NCBI GenBank assembly: GCA_030683705.1
Contig: JAUXPP010000050.1
Coordinates: 1 to 44,227, forward strand
Source of the DNA: Polaromonas sp.
GTDB lineage: Bacteria; Pseudomonadota; Gammaproteobacteria; Burkholderiales; Burkholderiaceae_C
Reading direction: 5' to 3'
DNA length: 44,227 bases
In this document: positions 32,352 to 40,904 of the stretch, one piece after another
Numbering within the stretch: the stretch's first letter is position 1
Layout of the letters: each line of letters starts with the position of its first letter
The notes under the pieces: model-generated
Told to the model about the DNA's origin: nothing
What the model saw: the letters and a program-made list of their open reading frames with translations, nothing else
Databases searched by the model: none
Translations under genes and position numbers: made by a program

Positions 32352-33667
32352 CAGGGCTTGATCGCCCGGTAACCGATGTCCTTGCGGTACTGCGCGCCGT
32401 CGAAATGAATCAGCTTGGCAGCCTCGTAGGCCTGGTGCTGTGCCTCTTTCACCGAGCTGGCCAGCGCCGTGACACACAACACGCGCCCGCCGGAAGTCGC
32501 CACGCTGCCTTTGGCGCCGCCTTCGGCGCTGACCGTGCCCGCGTGAAACACCACGGTATCTTCAGTGCCGGAGCTGTTGACCGGCGGCAGGCCGGTGATC
32601 AGGTCGCCCTTGCGCGGCTGCAGCGGGTAGCCGTGCGCAGCCATCACCACGCCCAGCGCCACACGCCGGTCCCATTCGAGCTCGACCTCATCGAGCTTGC
32701 CCGAGGTGGCCGCCAGCATGACCTCGAACAGGTCGGACTTGAGCCGCAGCATGATGGGCTGGGTCTCCGGGTCGCCCATGCGGCAGTTGAATTCCAGGGT
32801 CTTGACCTTGCCGTCGGGCGTGATCATGAGGCCGGCATACAAAAAGCCGGTGAAGGGAATGCCGTCTTTTTCCATGCCCTTGATGGTCGGCAGGATGATC
32901 TCGCGCATGGCTCGCGCATGCACTGTGGGCGTGACCACCGGCGCGGGCGAGTAGGCGCCCATGCCGCCGGTGTTCGGTCCCTGGTCGCCGTCGAGCAGGC
33001 GTTTGTGGTCCTGGCTGGTGGCCATGGCGGCGACGTTTTTCCCGTCGCACATCACGATGAAGCTGGCTTCCTCGCCTTCGAGAAACTCCTCGATCACGAC
33101 ACGCGCGCCGCCGGCGTTGTGTGTCACGCCCAGCGGGTTGAAGCTGGGGTCGGGCGCCAGCATGAACTCGATGGCCTCGTGCGCCTCGTGCAGGCTCATG
33201 GCCACGACCACGCCCTTGCCCGCCGCCAGGCCATCGGCCTTGACCACGATCGGCGCGCCTTTTTCGTCCACATAGGCATGGGCGGCCGTCGCGTCGGTAA
33301 AGGTTTCGTATTCGGCGGTCGGGATGCCATGGCGCTTCATGAAGGCCTTGGAAAAGGCCTTGGAGCTTTCCAGCTGCGCAGCGGCCTTGGTCGGGCCGAA
33401 CACCCGCAGGCCGTGCAGGCGGAACTCGTCGACGATGCCGGCCGCCAGCGGCTGCTCGGGGCCGACCACCGTCAGCGCGATTTTTTCAGCCAGCGCCCAC
33501 TCGCGCAGCGCCTTCACGTCGGTGATTGCGATGTTCTCCAGCCGGGCATCCAGCGCGGTCCCGCCATTGCCGGGCGCCACGTAGACCGCCTGCACCTTGG
33601 GGGACTGGGCCAGTTTCCAGGCCAGCGCGTGCTCACGGCCGCCGCCGCCAATAACAAGAACTTTCAC
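32351..33667 (-). CDS. purD: Phosphoribosylamine-glycine ligase PurD
   Basis: An ATP-grasp enzyme of purine synthesis. Its 438 residues begin MKVLVIGGGGREHALAWKL, translated from a GTG at 33667. Other motifs are GPEQPLAAGIVDEF, IVVKADGLAAGKGVVVA in the ATP-grasp domain, and NCRMGDPETQ near the metal site. The start overlaps the stop of the small upstream gene (GTGA). Confidence 0.97.
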   Translation of the reverse strand: MKVLVIGGGGREHALAWKLAQSPKVQAVYVAPGNGGTALDARLENIAITDVKALREWALAEKIALTVVGPEQPLAAGIVDEFRLHGLRVFGPTKAAAQLESSKAFSKAFMKRHGIPTAEYETFTDATAAHAYVDEKGAPIVVKADGLAAGKGVVVAMSLHEAHEAIEFMLAPDPSFNPLGVTHNAGGARVVIEEFLEGEEASFIVMCDGKNVAAMATSQDHKRLLDGDQGPNTGGMGAYSPAPVVTPTVHARAMREIILPTIKGMEKDGIPFTGFLYAGLMITPDGKVKTLEFNCRMGDPETQPIMLRLKSDLFEVMLAATSGKLDEVELEWDRRVALGVVMAAHGYPLQPRKGDLITGLPPVNSSGTEDTVVFHAGTVSAEGGAKGSVATSGGRVLCVTALASSVKEAQHQAYEAAKLIHFDGAQYRKDIGYRAIKP

Positions 33668-33954
33668 GGGATGTTCAACCTAAAAAACAGCAGGTAGCTG
33701 AGGTAAATGATGAGAAGAAAAACAATGCCGAGGATGACCTTGACCGCCCCCTTGCTGCGGCGCTGGAGTTCCAGCGCCTGGTCGTTCACGGCACCCGCCT
33801 TCACGATGTTGGCCCGGGTTTCATCCACCAGCGACTTCTGCATCGCCAGCGATTCCTTCTGCAGCGCGATGGCCTCGGCGCGCAGACGGTTGCCTTCCTG
33901 CAGCAATTGCTCGATGCGGGCCAGCCGCTCTGACGAATCCGTGTTGCCGTCCAT
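33664..33954 (-). CDS. Small coiled-coil protein with a C-terminal membrane anchor
   Basis: Unrecognised 96-residue protein. Residues about 8-68 are a heptad-rich helix (SERLARIEQLLQEGNRLRAE, LQKESLAMQKSLVDET). A single hydrophobic segment near the C-terminus follows (VKVILGIVFLLIIYLSYLLFF), with only a few residues after it. It looks like a tail-anchored inner-membrane protein with a cytoplasmic coiled coil. It starts 2 bp after yebC and overlaps purD by 4 nt, so it is certainly translated as part of that operon. Function unknown. Confidence 0.85.
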   Translation of the reverse strand: MDGNTDSSERLARIEQLLQEGNRLRAEAIALQKESLAMQKSLVDETRANIVKAGAVNDQALELQRRSKGAVKVILGIVFLLIIYLSYLLFFRLNIP

Positions 33955-33956
33955 GG

Positions 33957-34682
33957 TCAGCTGTCGAGCGAGGCGTTGTGGAACACATCCTGCGTGTCGT
34001 CCAGATCTTCCAGCACGTCCAGCAGGCGCTGCATTTTCTGGGCGTCGTCGCCCGTGAGCTCGATCATGTTGTCGGCGCGCATGGTCACTTCGGCCACTTC
34101 GGGCTTGAGGCCGGCGGCTTCCAGGGCGCTCTTGACAGCTTCGAAGCCGGTGTAAGGCGTCAGCACCTCGATGGCGCCGTCCTCGTGGGTGATCACGTCG
34201 TCGGCGCCGGACTCGAGGGCGACTTCCATGATTTTGTCTTCGCTGGTACCGGGCGCAAAAATCAGCTGGCCGCAGTGCTTGAACTGGAAGGCCACCGAGC
34301 CTTCGGTGCCCATGTTGCCGCCGTGTTTGGAAAACGCATGCCGGACCTCGGCCACGGTGCGCACCTTGTTGTCGGTCATGCAGTCCACGATGATGGCCGC
34401 CCCGCCGATGCCGTAACCTTCGTAACGGACTTCCTCGTAATGCACGCCTTCCAGGCTGCCGGTGGCCTTGGCGATGCCGTACTTGACGTTTTCGTTGGGC
34501 ATGTTGGCCGCCTTGGCCTTGTCCACCGCCAGGCGCAGGCGCGGGTTGGTGCCCAGGTCGCCGCCGCCCATGCGCGCCGCGACCATGATTTCACGCATCA
34601 CACGGGTCCAGATGCGCTGGCGTTTCTCGTCCTGGCGCCCCTTGCGGTGCTGAATATTCGCCCATTTGCTGTGACCGGCCAC
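33957..34682 (-). CDS. yebC: YebC/PmpR family protein (TACO1-like)
   Basis: A 241-residue protein beginning [20 protein letters not shown], the hallmark of the family. YebC-type proteins have been described as transcriptional regulators and, more recently, as translation factors that relieve ribosome stalling. The start is a GTG at 34682 with a good AAGGA ribosome binding site. It is the first gene of the long minus-strand operon and diverges from yjgR. Confidence 0.96.
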   Translation of the reverse strand: MAGHSKWANIQHRKGRQDEKRQRIWTRVMREIMVAARMGGGDLGTNPRLRLAVDKAKAANMPNENVKYGIAKATGSLEGVHYEEVRYEGYGIGGAAIIVDCMTDNKVRTVAEVRHAFSKHGGNMGTEGSVAFQFKHCGQLIFAPGTSEDKIMEVALESGADDVITHEDGAIEVLTPYTGFEAVKSALEAAGLKPEVAEVTMRADNMIELTGDDAQKMQRLLDVLEDLDDTQDVFHNASLDS

Positions 34683-34729
34683 GGAAATCCTTTGGAATTG
34701 ATTTAATCTACAAACCGTATTTTACTTTT

Positions 34730-34750
34730 AGGGCGCTCCCGCAGCGCCCT
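34730..34750. other. Hairpin between yebC and yjgR
   Basis: AGGGCGCT and AGCGCCCT form a perfect 8-bp stem with a 5-nt loop, followed on the plus strand by TTT. It lies between divergent genes, in the leader of yjgR 20 bp before its ATG. It could be a leader hairpin or a regulatory site; it is not an end-of-gene terminator. Confidence 0.5.
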
Positions 34751-34769
34751 TTCACCCAGAGGACACCCC

Positions 34770-36251
34770 ATGGCCGAGCCGTTTTTGATTGCCAGGAATG
34801 CATCCACCACCTGCGAGCTGCTCCCCGCGCTGGCCAACCGCCACGGCCTGATCACAGGCGCCACCGGCACCGGCAAGACCGTCACCCTGCAGACCCTGGC
34901 GGAAAACTTCTCGAAAATCGGCGTGCCGGTCTTCATGGCCGACGTCAAGGGTGACCTGGCCGGCATCAGCCAGGCCGGCAGCATGGGCGAAAAAATGTCG
35001 GCTGTCCTGAAAGAGCGCGGCATCGCCAAACCCGAGCCCATGGCCTGCCCCACCACCTTGTGGGATGTGTTCGGTGAGCAGGGCCACCCGGTGCGCGCCA
35101 CGGTGTCCGACATGGGCCCGCTGCTGCTGGGCCGCATGCTGGGCCTGAACGAGACCCAGGCCGGCGTGATCAACCTGGTGTTCAAGATCGCCGACGACGC
35201 CGGCATGTTGCTGCTGGACCTGAAAGACCTGCGCGCCATGCTGCAGCATGTGGGCGACAACGCCAGCAAGTTCACCACCGAGTACGGCAATATCAGCGCC
35301 GCCAGCGTGGGCGCGATCCAGCGCGGGCTGATGCAGATCGAAACCCAGGGCGGTGACAAGTTCTTCGGCGAGCCCATGCTCAACATCAGCGACTTCATGC
35401 AAACCGTCGACGGCAAGGGCGTGGTCAACATCCTGGCCGCCGACAAACTGATGAATTCGCCGCGCCTGTACGCGACCTTTTTGCTCTGGATGTTGTCCGA
35501 GCTGTTCGAGCAGCTGCCCGAGATCGGCGATCCAGACCAGCCCAAGCTGGTGTTTTTCTTTGACGAGGCACACCTGCTGTTCACCGACGCGCCCAAGGCA
35601 CTGATAGAACGCATCGAACTGGTGTTGCGGCTGGTGCGCTCCAAAGGAGTGGGCGTCTATTTCGTCACGCAGAACCCGCTGGACATCCCCGATTCGGTGC
35701 TGGCCCAGCTCGGCAACCGGGTGCAACACGCGTTGCGCGCCTTCACGCCGCGCGACCAGAAAGCCGTCAAGGCGACCGCCCAGACCATGCGGCAAAAGCC
35801 CGGGCTGGACATCGAAACCGCCATCACCGAGCTGGCCGTCGGCGAGGCCCTGGTCAGTTTTCTCGACAGCAAGGGCCGGCCCAGCGTCACTGAGCGCGCC
35901 TATGTGCTGCCGCCCGGCAGCCAGATCGGCCCGATCACACCGCAACAGCGCCATGCGCTGGTCGCCACCTCGCTGGTCACCGGCGTGTACGAAAAAGCGG
36001 TGGACAGCGACTCCGCCTACGAAATGCTCAAGGCCCGCACCGAAGCCGCGCAAGCCGAAACCGCCAAGGCCGCCGAAACCTCCGGCGGCCTGATGGGCGG
36101 TATCAGTGATGTGTTGTTCGGCTCCAAGGGCCCGCGCGGCGGCCAGCGCGACGGGCTGGTCCAGCAGGTGCTCAAGTCCGAAGCCCGCAACCTGGCGCGC
36201 CAGGTGTTGCGCGGCGCGCTGGGCGGCATCCTGGGCGGCAAAAAGCGTTAA
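34770..36251 (+). CDS. yjgR: HerA-like ATPase, YjgR/DUF853 family
   Basis: A 493-residue P-loop ATPase of the HerA/FtsK superfamily; E. coli YjgR is about 500 residues and its role is not well defined. Walker A is [10 protein letters not shown] (about 30-39), Walker B is [13 protein letters not shown], and [12 protein letters not shown] carries the sensor region. A Gly-rich C-terminus ([20 protein letters not shown]) ends with an Ala/Gly helix. An AGAGGA ribosome binding site precedes the ATG. Stands alone on the plus strand before the URC cluster. Confidence 0.9.
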   Translation: MAEPFLIARNASTTCELLPALANRHGLITGATGTGKTVTLQTLAENFSKIGVPVFMADVKGDLAGISQAGSMGEKMSAVLKERGIAKPEPMACPTTLWDVFGEQGHPVRATVSDMGPLLLGRMLGLNETQAGVINLVFKIADDAGMLLLDLKDLRAMLQHVGDNASKFTTEYGNISAASVGAIQRGLMQIETQGGDKFFGEPMLNISDFMQTVDGKGVVNILAADKLMNSPRLYATFLLWMLSELFEQLPEIGDPDQPKLVFFFDEAHLLFTDAPKALIERIELVLRLVRSKGVGVYFVTQNPLDIPDSVLAQLGNRVQHALRAFTPRDQKAVKATAQTMRQKPGLDIETAITELAVGEALVSFLDSKGRPSVTERAYVLPPGSQIGPITPQQRHALVATSLVTGVYEKAVDSDSAYEMLKARTEAAQAETAKAAETSGGLMGGISDVLFGSKGPRGGQRDGLVQQVLKSEARNLARQVLRGALGGILGGKKR

Positions 36252-36299
36252 GTCAGGCACGACATTGGCCGGCCGGCAGTTGCTTTTCCGGCACAAGCC

Positions 36300-36329
36300 T
36301 TGCAAGCGTCGAATGTCATGGCTACATTC
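36300..36329 (+). promoter_or_regulatory. Candidate promoter and operator of the URC cluster
   Basis: TTGCAA (36300-36305), a 17-bp spacer and TACATT (36323-36328) make a plausible sigma-70 promoter about 24 bp before the first gene. An inverted repeat GAATGT-N7-ACATTC (36311-36329) covers the -10 box, the position expected for a repressor site. An AAGGGG ribosome binding site follows at about 36339. No regulator gene is adjacent, so the protein that might bind is unknown. Confidence 0.5.
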
Positions 36330-36352
36330 GATTTTTTGAAGGGGTTCCCTTG

Positions 36353-37648
36353 ATGCCTGCCGAGCTTGCCAAGCCTTCTGACACGGTTGCTGCAACAACC
36401 GCTGCGAGTCCCTCCCCCCGCCACATCCGCCTGACCTCGCACGCCGGCGGCCAGGGCGCTTTGCCCATCCACTGGGGCGCGGCTACTGCGGCCGAGCGCG
36501 GCCCGGTGATAGGCACCACCACCCATCGCAGCCACCGCAACGTGATCGGCACCCACAGCGGCTCCTACAGCGTCTACCGCGCGCTGGCGGTTGCCTCCGG
36601 TGCGCTCAAGGCCAGCCACAAGGCCGACCTGACCAACACCGCGCCCACCGACATCATTGGCCCCTACCCGCAATGGAGCGAGCCGGGGCGCATCGTCGCG
36701 ATGGACCCCTGGGGCGCGACCATCGCCGAGGTATTTGCCGGCGAGCTGGCCGCCGGCTACGACATCCGCCCGACGATTGCCGTGACCCAGGCGCATGTGA
36801 TCCTGCCCGAGGTGATCGAGGCGCTGCAGTCCGGCCGGCTCAAGGCCGACGGCAAGGTCCTCACGGCCGGCGGCGCGGCCATGGTGACCAAGGTGGCGGT
36901 CGAGCCGGTCTGGTACCTGCCCGAAGTCGCCCGGCGTTTCAACTGCAGCGAGACCGACTTGCGCCGCGTGTTGTTCGAGGAAACCGGCGGCATGTACCCC
37001 GAGCTGGTGACCCGCAGCGACCTCGAAGTCTTTTTGCCGCCCATAGGCGGCCTGACCGCCTACATCTTCGGCAAGCCGCGCGACCTGGCCAATCCCGAGA
37101 TCGAACTGACCGCCCGCGTGCATGACGAATGCAACGGCTCCGACGTGTTCGGTTCCGACATCTGCACCTGCCGACCCTATTTGACGCACGCGATCGAGGA
37201 ATGTATCCAGGGCGCCCAGCGTGGCGGCGTCGGCCTGGTCTCCTACTTCCGCAAGGAAGGCCGGGCGCTCGGCGAGGTGACCAAGTTCCTGGTCTACAAC
37301 GCGCGCAAGCGCCAGGTCGGCGGCGACACCGCCGACCAGTATTTCAACCGCACCGAATGTGTGGCCGGCGTGCAGGACATGCGTTTCCAGGAACTGATGC
37401 CCGACGTGCTCAACTGGCTGGGTATACGCAAGATCCACCGACTGGTGTCCATGAGCAACATGAAGTACGACGCCATCACGCGCGCCGGCATCGAGGTGGT
37501 CGAGCGCGTCAACATCCCGGACCACATGATCCCCGCCGACGCGCAGGTCGAGATGGACGCCAAGATGGCGGCCGGCTACTTCACACCGGGCGCCGTGCCG
37601 ACGGCCGAAGAGCTGAAAAAAGCCAAGGGCCGGGGGCTGGATGCCTGA
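36353..37648 (+). CDS. URC1-type GTP cyclohydrolase II-like protein (uracil/UMP ring opening)
   Basis: 431 residues, about twice the length of RibA. Residues about 20-250 form the GTP_CH_N-type extension; from about 252 on is a RibA-like domain. The three zinc cysteines keep RibA spacing (C260, C271, C273), and counterparts of E. coli RibA Tyr105, Asp126 and Arg128 are Y315, D342 and R344. The loop after the last cysteine differs (CTCRPYL instead of CDCGFQL), and no RibB domain is present. In the URC pathway known from the yeast Lachancea kluyveri, such a protein acts on UMP rather than GTP. The URC4 and upp neighbours support this over riboflavin synthesis. The ATG at 36353 is preferred over the adjacent TTG. 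Confidence 0.85.
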   Translation: MPAELAKPSDTVAATTAASPSPRHIRLTSHAGGQGALPIHWGAATAAERGPVIGTTTHRSHRNVIGTHSGSYSVYRALAVASGALKASHKADLTNTAPTDIIGPYPQWSEPGRIVAMDPWGATIAEVFAGELAAGYDIRPTIAVTQAHVILPEVIEALQSGRLKADGKVLTAGGAAMVTKVAVEPVWYLPEVARRFNCSETDLRRVLFEETGGMYPELVTRSDLEVFLPPIGGLTAYIFGKPRDLANPEIELTARVHDECNGSDVFGSDICTCRPYLTHAIEECIQGAQRGGVGLVSYFRKEGRALGEVTKFLVYNARKRQVGGDTADQYFNRTECVAGVQDMRFQELMPDVLNWLGIRKIHRLVSMSNMKYDAITRAGIEVVERVNIPDHMIPADAQVEMDAKMAAGYFTPGAVPTAEELKKAKGRGLDA

Positions 37649-38927
37649 GCCCGCTCCGTTCAACGCTACAAATTCAATAGCTGCTCACGCTCGTCAAACA
37701 AGGGCCGCAGCCGAATTACGCTCTACACGCACGATCCGGCTGCGGGCCGCCGCGTTGCTGGCGCGCGCGCGCCGCGGCGAGTCTGCCTGGTTCAGCATCA
37801 ACGACGGCGCCATGCTGACCGCCGCCGCGCTGGTGGCCGAACTCACGCGTGTGCGTTACCCCGACCTGGCGATTCCGTACCACAGCCGCTGGCGGCACTT
37901 CGAGGCCGGTGGGGTGGACCGGCTGGCACAACTCAACCGTGCCCTCGGTTCAGTCGGCCCGGCCGAACGCGCCCGCGCGCAGATCGACCTGGCGCTGGTC
38001 AGCGTGTTGCTGGACGCCGGCGCCGGCGCCGACTGGTGTTACCACGAAGCCGCCTCCGGCGAACATCCGGCCCAGGAGTTCAGCCGCTCCGAAGGCCTGG
38101 GCGTCGCGAGTTTCCATGCCTTCATGGCCGGGCTGTTCTCCAGCGACCCGGCGCGGCCGCTGCAGGCCGATGCCGCCGGACTGCAGGCCGTGACGGCCGA
38201 ACGCCTGGGCCAGGCCTTCCAGGTCAGCGCCAGCAACCCGCTGGTCGGCCTGGACGGCCGTGCCGCACTGCTGCGCAGGCTCGGCCAGGCGTTGCAGGAC
38301 AATCCGGCGCTGTTCGGCCAGCCGGGCCGGCCCGGCCGCCTGTTCGACCGGCTGGCGCCCACCGGCAGCGGTATGGTGCAGGCGCACGATGTGTTGTCGC
38401 TGCTGCTGACCGGGCTCGCGCCCATCTGGCCGGCGCAGAACGCGCTCGACGGCGAGCCGCTGGGCGATTGCTGGCGCCACCCGGCCGCCGGCGAAGAGTC
38501 CGACGGCCCCAGCCGCGGCTGGATGCCGTTTCACAAGCTCTCGCAGTGGCTGACGTATTCGCTGCTCGAACCCTTCGAATGGGCCGGCGTCCAGGTCCAG
38601 GGCCTGGACGCGCTGACCGGCCTGCCCGAGTACCGCAACGGCGGCCTGTTTCTCGACGCCGGCGTGCTGACGCTGAAAGACCCGGCGCTGGCCGGGCGCC
38701 TGCACGCGCCGGGCGACGAGTTGATCGTCGAATGGCGCGCGCTGACGGTGGCGCTGCTCGACGAGCTCGCACCGCTGGTGCGCGAGCAGTTAGGATTGAG
38801 CGCCGAACAGATGCCGCTGGCCTGTGTGCTCGAAGGCGGCACTTGGGCCGCAGGGCGCGCTCTGGCACAGCAATTGCATGGAGGCCAGCCGCCTCTGAAC
38901 ATCCAAAGTGATGGCACTGTATTTTAA
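37641..38927 (+). CDS. URC4/Urg3 family protein (DUF1688)
   Basis: 428 residues, overlapping the URC1-like gene by 8 bp. The family is required for uracil degradation by the URC pathway in Lachancea kluyveri; its precise reaction is not settled. The C-terminal ending PPLNIQSDGTVF, and internal motifs WFSINDGAMLTAAALVAEL, YHEAASGEHPAQEFSRSEGL and GWMPFHKLSQWLTYSLLEPF, are characteristic. There are no membrane segments. The first 35 residues or so are not conserved in character and are partly encoded by a dispersed repeat (37665-37716). No close paralogue with a known mechanism is evident by eye. Confidence 0.88.
   Translation: MPEPAPFNATNSIAAHARQTRAAAELRSTRTIRLRAAALLARARRGESAWFSINDGAMLTAAALVAELTRVRYPDLAIPYHSRWRHFEAGGVDRLAQLNRALGSVGPAERARAQIDLALVSVLLDAGAGADWCYHEAASGEHPAQEFSRSEGLGVASFHAFMAGLFSSDPARPLQADAAGLQAVTAERLGQAFQVSASNPLVGLDGRAALLRRLGQALQDNPALFGQPGRPGRLFDRLAPTGSGMVQAHDVLSLLLTGLAPIWPAQNALDGEPLGDCWRHPAAGEESDGPSRGWMPFHKLSQWLTYSLLEPFEWAGVQVQGLDALTGLPEYRNGGLFLDAGVLTLKDPALAGRLHAPGDELIVEWRALTVALLDELAPLVREQLGLSAEQMPLACVLEGGTWAAGRALAQQLHGGQPPLNIQSDGTVF
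37665..37716 (+). repeat. Dispersed 55-bp repeat at the 5' end of the URC4 gene
   Basis: GCTACAAATTCAATAGCTGC, TCACGCTCGTC, AAACAAGGGCCGCAGCC and GAATT follow the order of the family (GCTA...TAGCTGC, CGCTCGTC, GGCC). It is in frame from the ninth codon of the gene and encodes about 17 residues (ATNSIAAHARQTRAAAE). Confidence 0.7.
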
Positions 38928-38964
38928 AAACTTGCTCTGAATTCACGACGAGGCACACCCGCAC

Positions 38965-39606
<642 letters not shown>

Positions 39607-39690
39607 TGCACACCCCTGTCGGACCAGACCGGGACCGCGCGACCCACGATTTTTTAGCCCGTAACGCCTGAAATCAACCGGAGAACACCC

Positions 39691-40686
39691 ATGACATCCC
39701 TGCTCAAGCGCCGACAACTCGTCACCCTGGCCGCCGCACTGGCCGTCGCCCTGCCCGGCTTTGCGCTGGCTCAAGCCAAAACCAAGGTCGCGGCGGTCTA
39801 CACCGTGCCTTTCGAGCAGCAATGGGTCAGCCGCATCCACAAGGCGCTGAAAGCCGCCGAGGCGCGCGGCGAAATCGAATACAAGGCGACCGAAAACGTG
39901 TCGAACGCCGACTACGAACGCGTGATGCGCGAATACGCCACCGCCGGCAACCAGCTCATCGTCGGCGAAGCCTTTGCGGTCGAGGCCGCGGCGCGCAAGG
40001 TCGCGAAGGACTTTCCGAAAACCTCTTTCCTGATGGGTTCGTCCGGCAAGGTGCAGGCGCCCAATTTCTCGGTCTTCGACAATTACATCCAGGAACCGGC
40101 CTACCTCAGCGGCATGATTGCCGGCGGCATGACCAAGTCCAACAAGATCGGTTTGGTCGGTGGCTTCCCGATTCCCGAAGTCAATCGCCTGATGAACGCC
40201 TTCATGGCCGGCGCCAAGGAAACCAACCCCAAGGTCGAGTTCAGCGTGAGTTTCATCAACAGCTGGTTTGATCCGCCCAAAGCCAAGGAAGCCGCCTTCG
40301 CGATGATCGACAAGGGCGCCGACGTGATGTACGCCGAGCGTTTCGGCGTCAGCGATGCCGCCAAGGAAAAAGGCAAACTCGCCATCGGCAACGTGATCAA
40401 CACCCAGGACAAATACCCCGACACCGTGGTTTCGTCCGCGCTGTGGCACATGGAGCCGAGCATCGACCGCGCGCTCAAGCTGGTCAAGGAAGGCAAGTTC
40501 ACTGCCGAGGACTACGGCCAGTACTCGATGATGAAGTACAAGGGTTCCGAGCTGGCGCCGCTGGGCACCTTCGAGAAGAAGATTCCGGCCGACATCGTCG
40601 CCAAGATGAAAGCGAAAGAAAAAGCCATCCTCGACGGCAAGTTCACTGTCAAGGTGGATGACGGCCAGCCCAAATCAAGCAAGTAG
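39691..40686 (+). CDS. BMP-family ABC transporter substrate-binding protein
   Basis: A 331-residue periplasmic binding protein with a signal peptide (RRQLVTLAAALAVALPGFALA, cleavage after LAQA or ALA). The fold begins KVAAVYTVPFEQQWVSRIHK, and the motif VGGFPIPEVNRLMNAFMAGA matches the PnrA/BMP group. That group binds nucleosides or nucleobases. There is no lipobox, so it is a soluble periplasmic protein. Adjacent URC genes suggest uracil or uridine as ligand (inference). The 84-bp gap after upp holds a CCGGAGAA ribosome binding site and no other feature. Confidence 0.9.
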   Translation: MTSLLKRRQLVTLAAALAVALPGFALAQAKTKVAAVYTVPFEQQWVSRIHKALKAAEARGEIEYKATENVSNADYERVMREYATAGNQLIVGEAFAVEAAARKVAKDFPKTSFLMGSSGKVQAPNFSVFDNYIQEPAYLSGMIAGGMTKSNKIGLVGGFPIPEVNRLMNAFMAGAKETNPKVEFSVSFINSWFDPPKAKEAAFAMIDKGADVMYAERFGVSDAAKEKGKLAIGNVINTQDKYPDTVVSSALWHMEPSIDRALKLVKEGKFTAEDYGQYSMMKYKGSELAPLGTFEKKIPADIVAKMKAKEKAILDGKFTVKVDDGQPKSSK

Positions 40687-40708
40687 GTTCACCCCTATCG
40701 GACGCTCA

Positions 40709-40780
40709 CTGCGTGTAGCGCCTTTTCCCCTTCCAGGGGACGGCGCCTGCGGGCCGGCGAAGCCGGACCCGCGGCGCCTG
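40709..40780 (-). repeat. REP-like intergenic repeat, second copy
   Basis: The reverse complement reads GGCGCCGCGGGTCCGGCTTC, then GCCGGCCCGCAGGCGCCG, a CCCCTGGAAGGGG hairpin and AAGGCGCTACACGCAG. It matches 1468-1553 block for block. It lies just after the binding-protein gene, where such repeats can stabilise the upstream mRNA. Confidence 0.75.
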
Positions 40781-40818
40781 CTTGAAAAGAGCTGCCTGCT
40801 GCGCGGACACCCATATTT

Positions 40819-40843
40819 GTCCGTTCGTCCTGAGCCTTTCGAA
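40819..40843 (+). repeat. Single arm of the CTTCGACAGGCTCAG repeat
   Basis: CCGTTCGTCCTGAGCCTTTC followed by GAAGG is a variant half-copy of the hairpin repeat at 42459-42516. With the repeat at 40709 it fills most of the 218-bp gap between the binding protein and the ATPase; no gene is seen there. Confidence 0.75.
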
Positions 40844-40904
40844 GGATGCGCCTGCGGGCCAGCCAGGCAGCACTCGCAGCCGCTGCTGGCATGAATACGT
40901 CACC

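Noticed and set aside
34752..36398. Long minus-strand frame opposite yjgR
   Set aside because: Gln/His/Ala-rich shadow; yjgR has the P-loop and family-typical ends.
36353..37648. True riboflavin-pathway RibA or RibBA
   Set aside because: Length, N-terminal extension, altered post-cysteine loop and the URC4-upp neighbours favour URC1; no other rib gene is near.
40782..40904. N-terminal extension of the transporter ATPase
   Set aside because: The in-frame extension is translated repeat DNA; the family N-terminus starts at the ATG at 40905.
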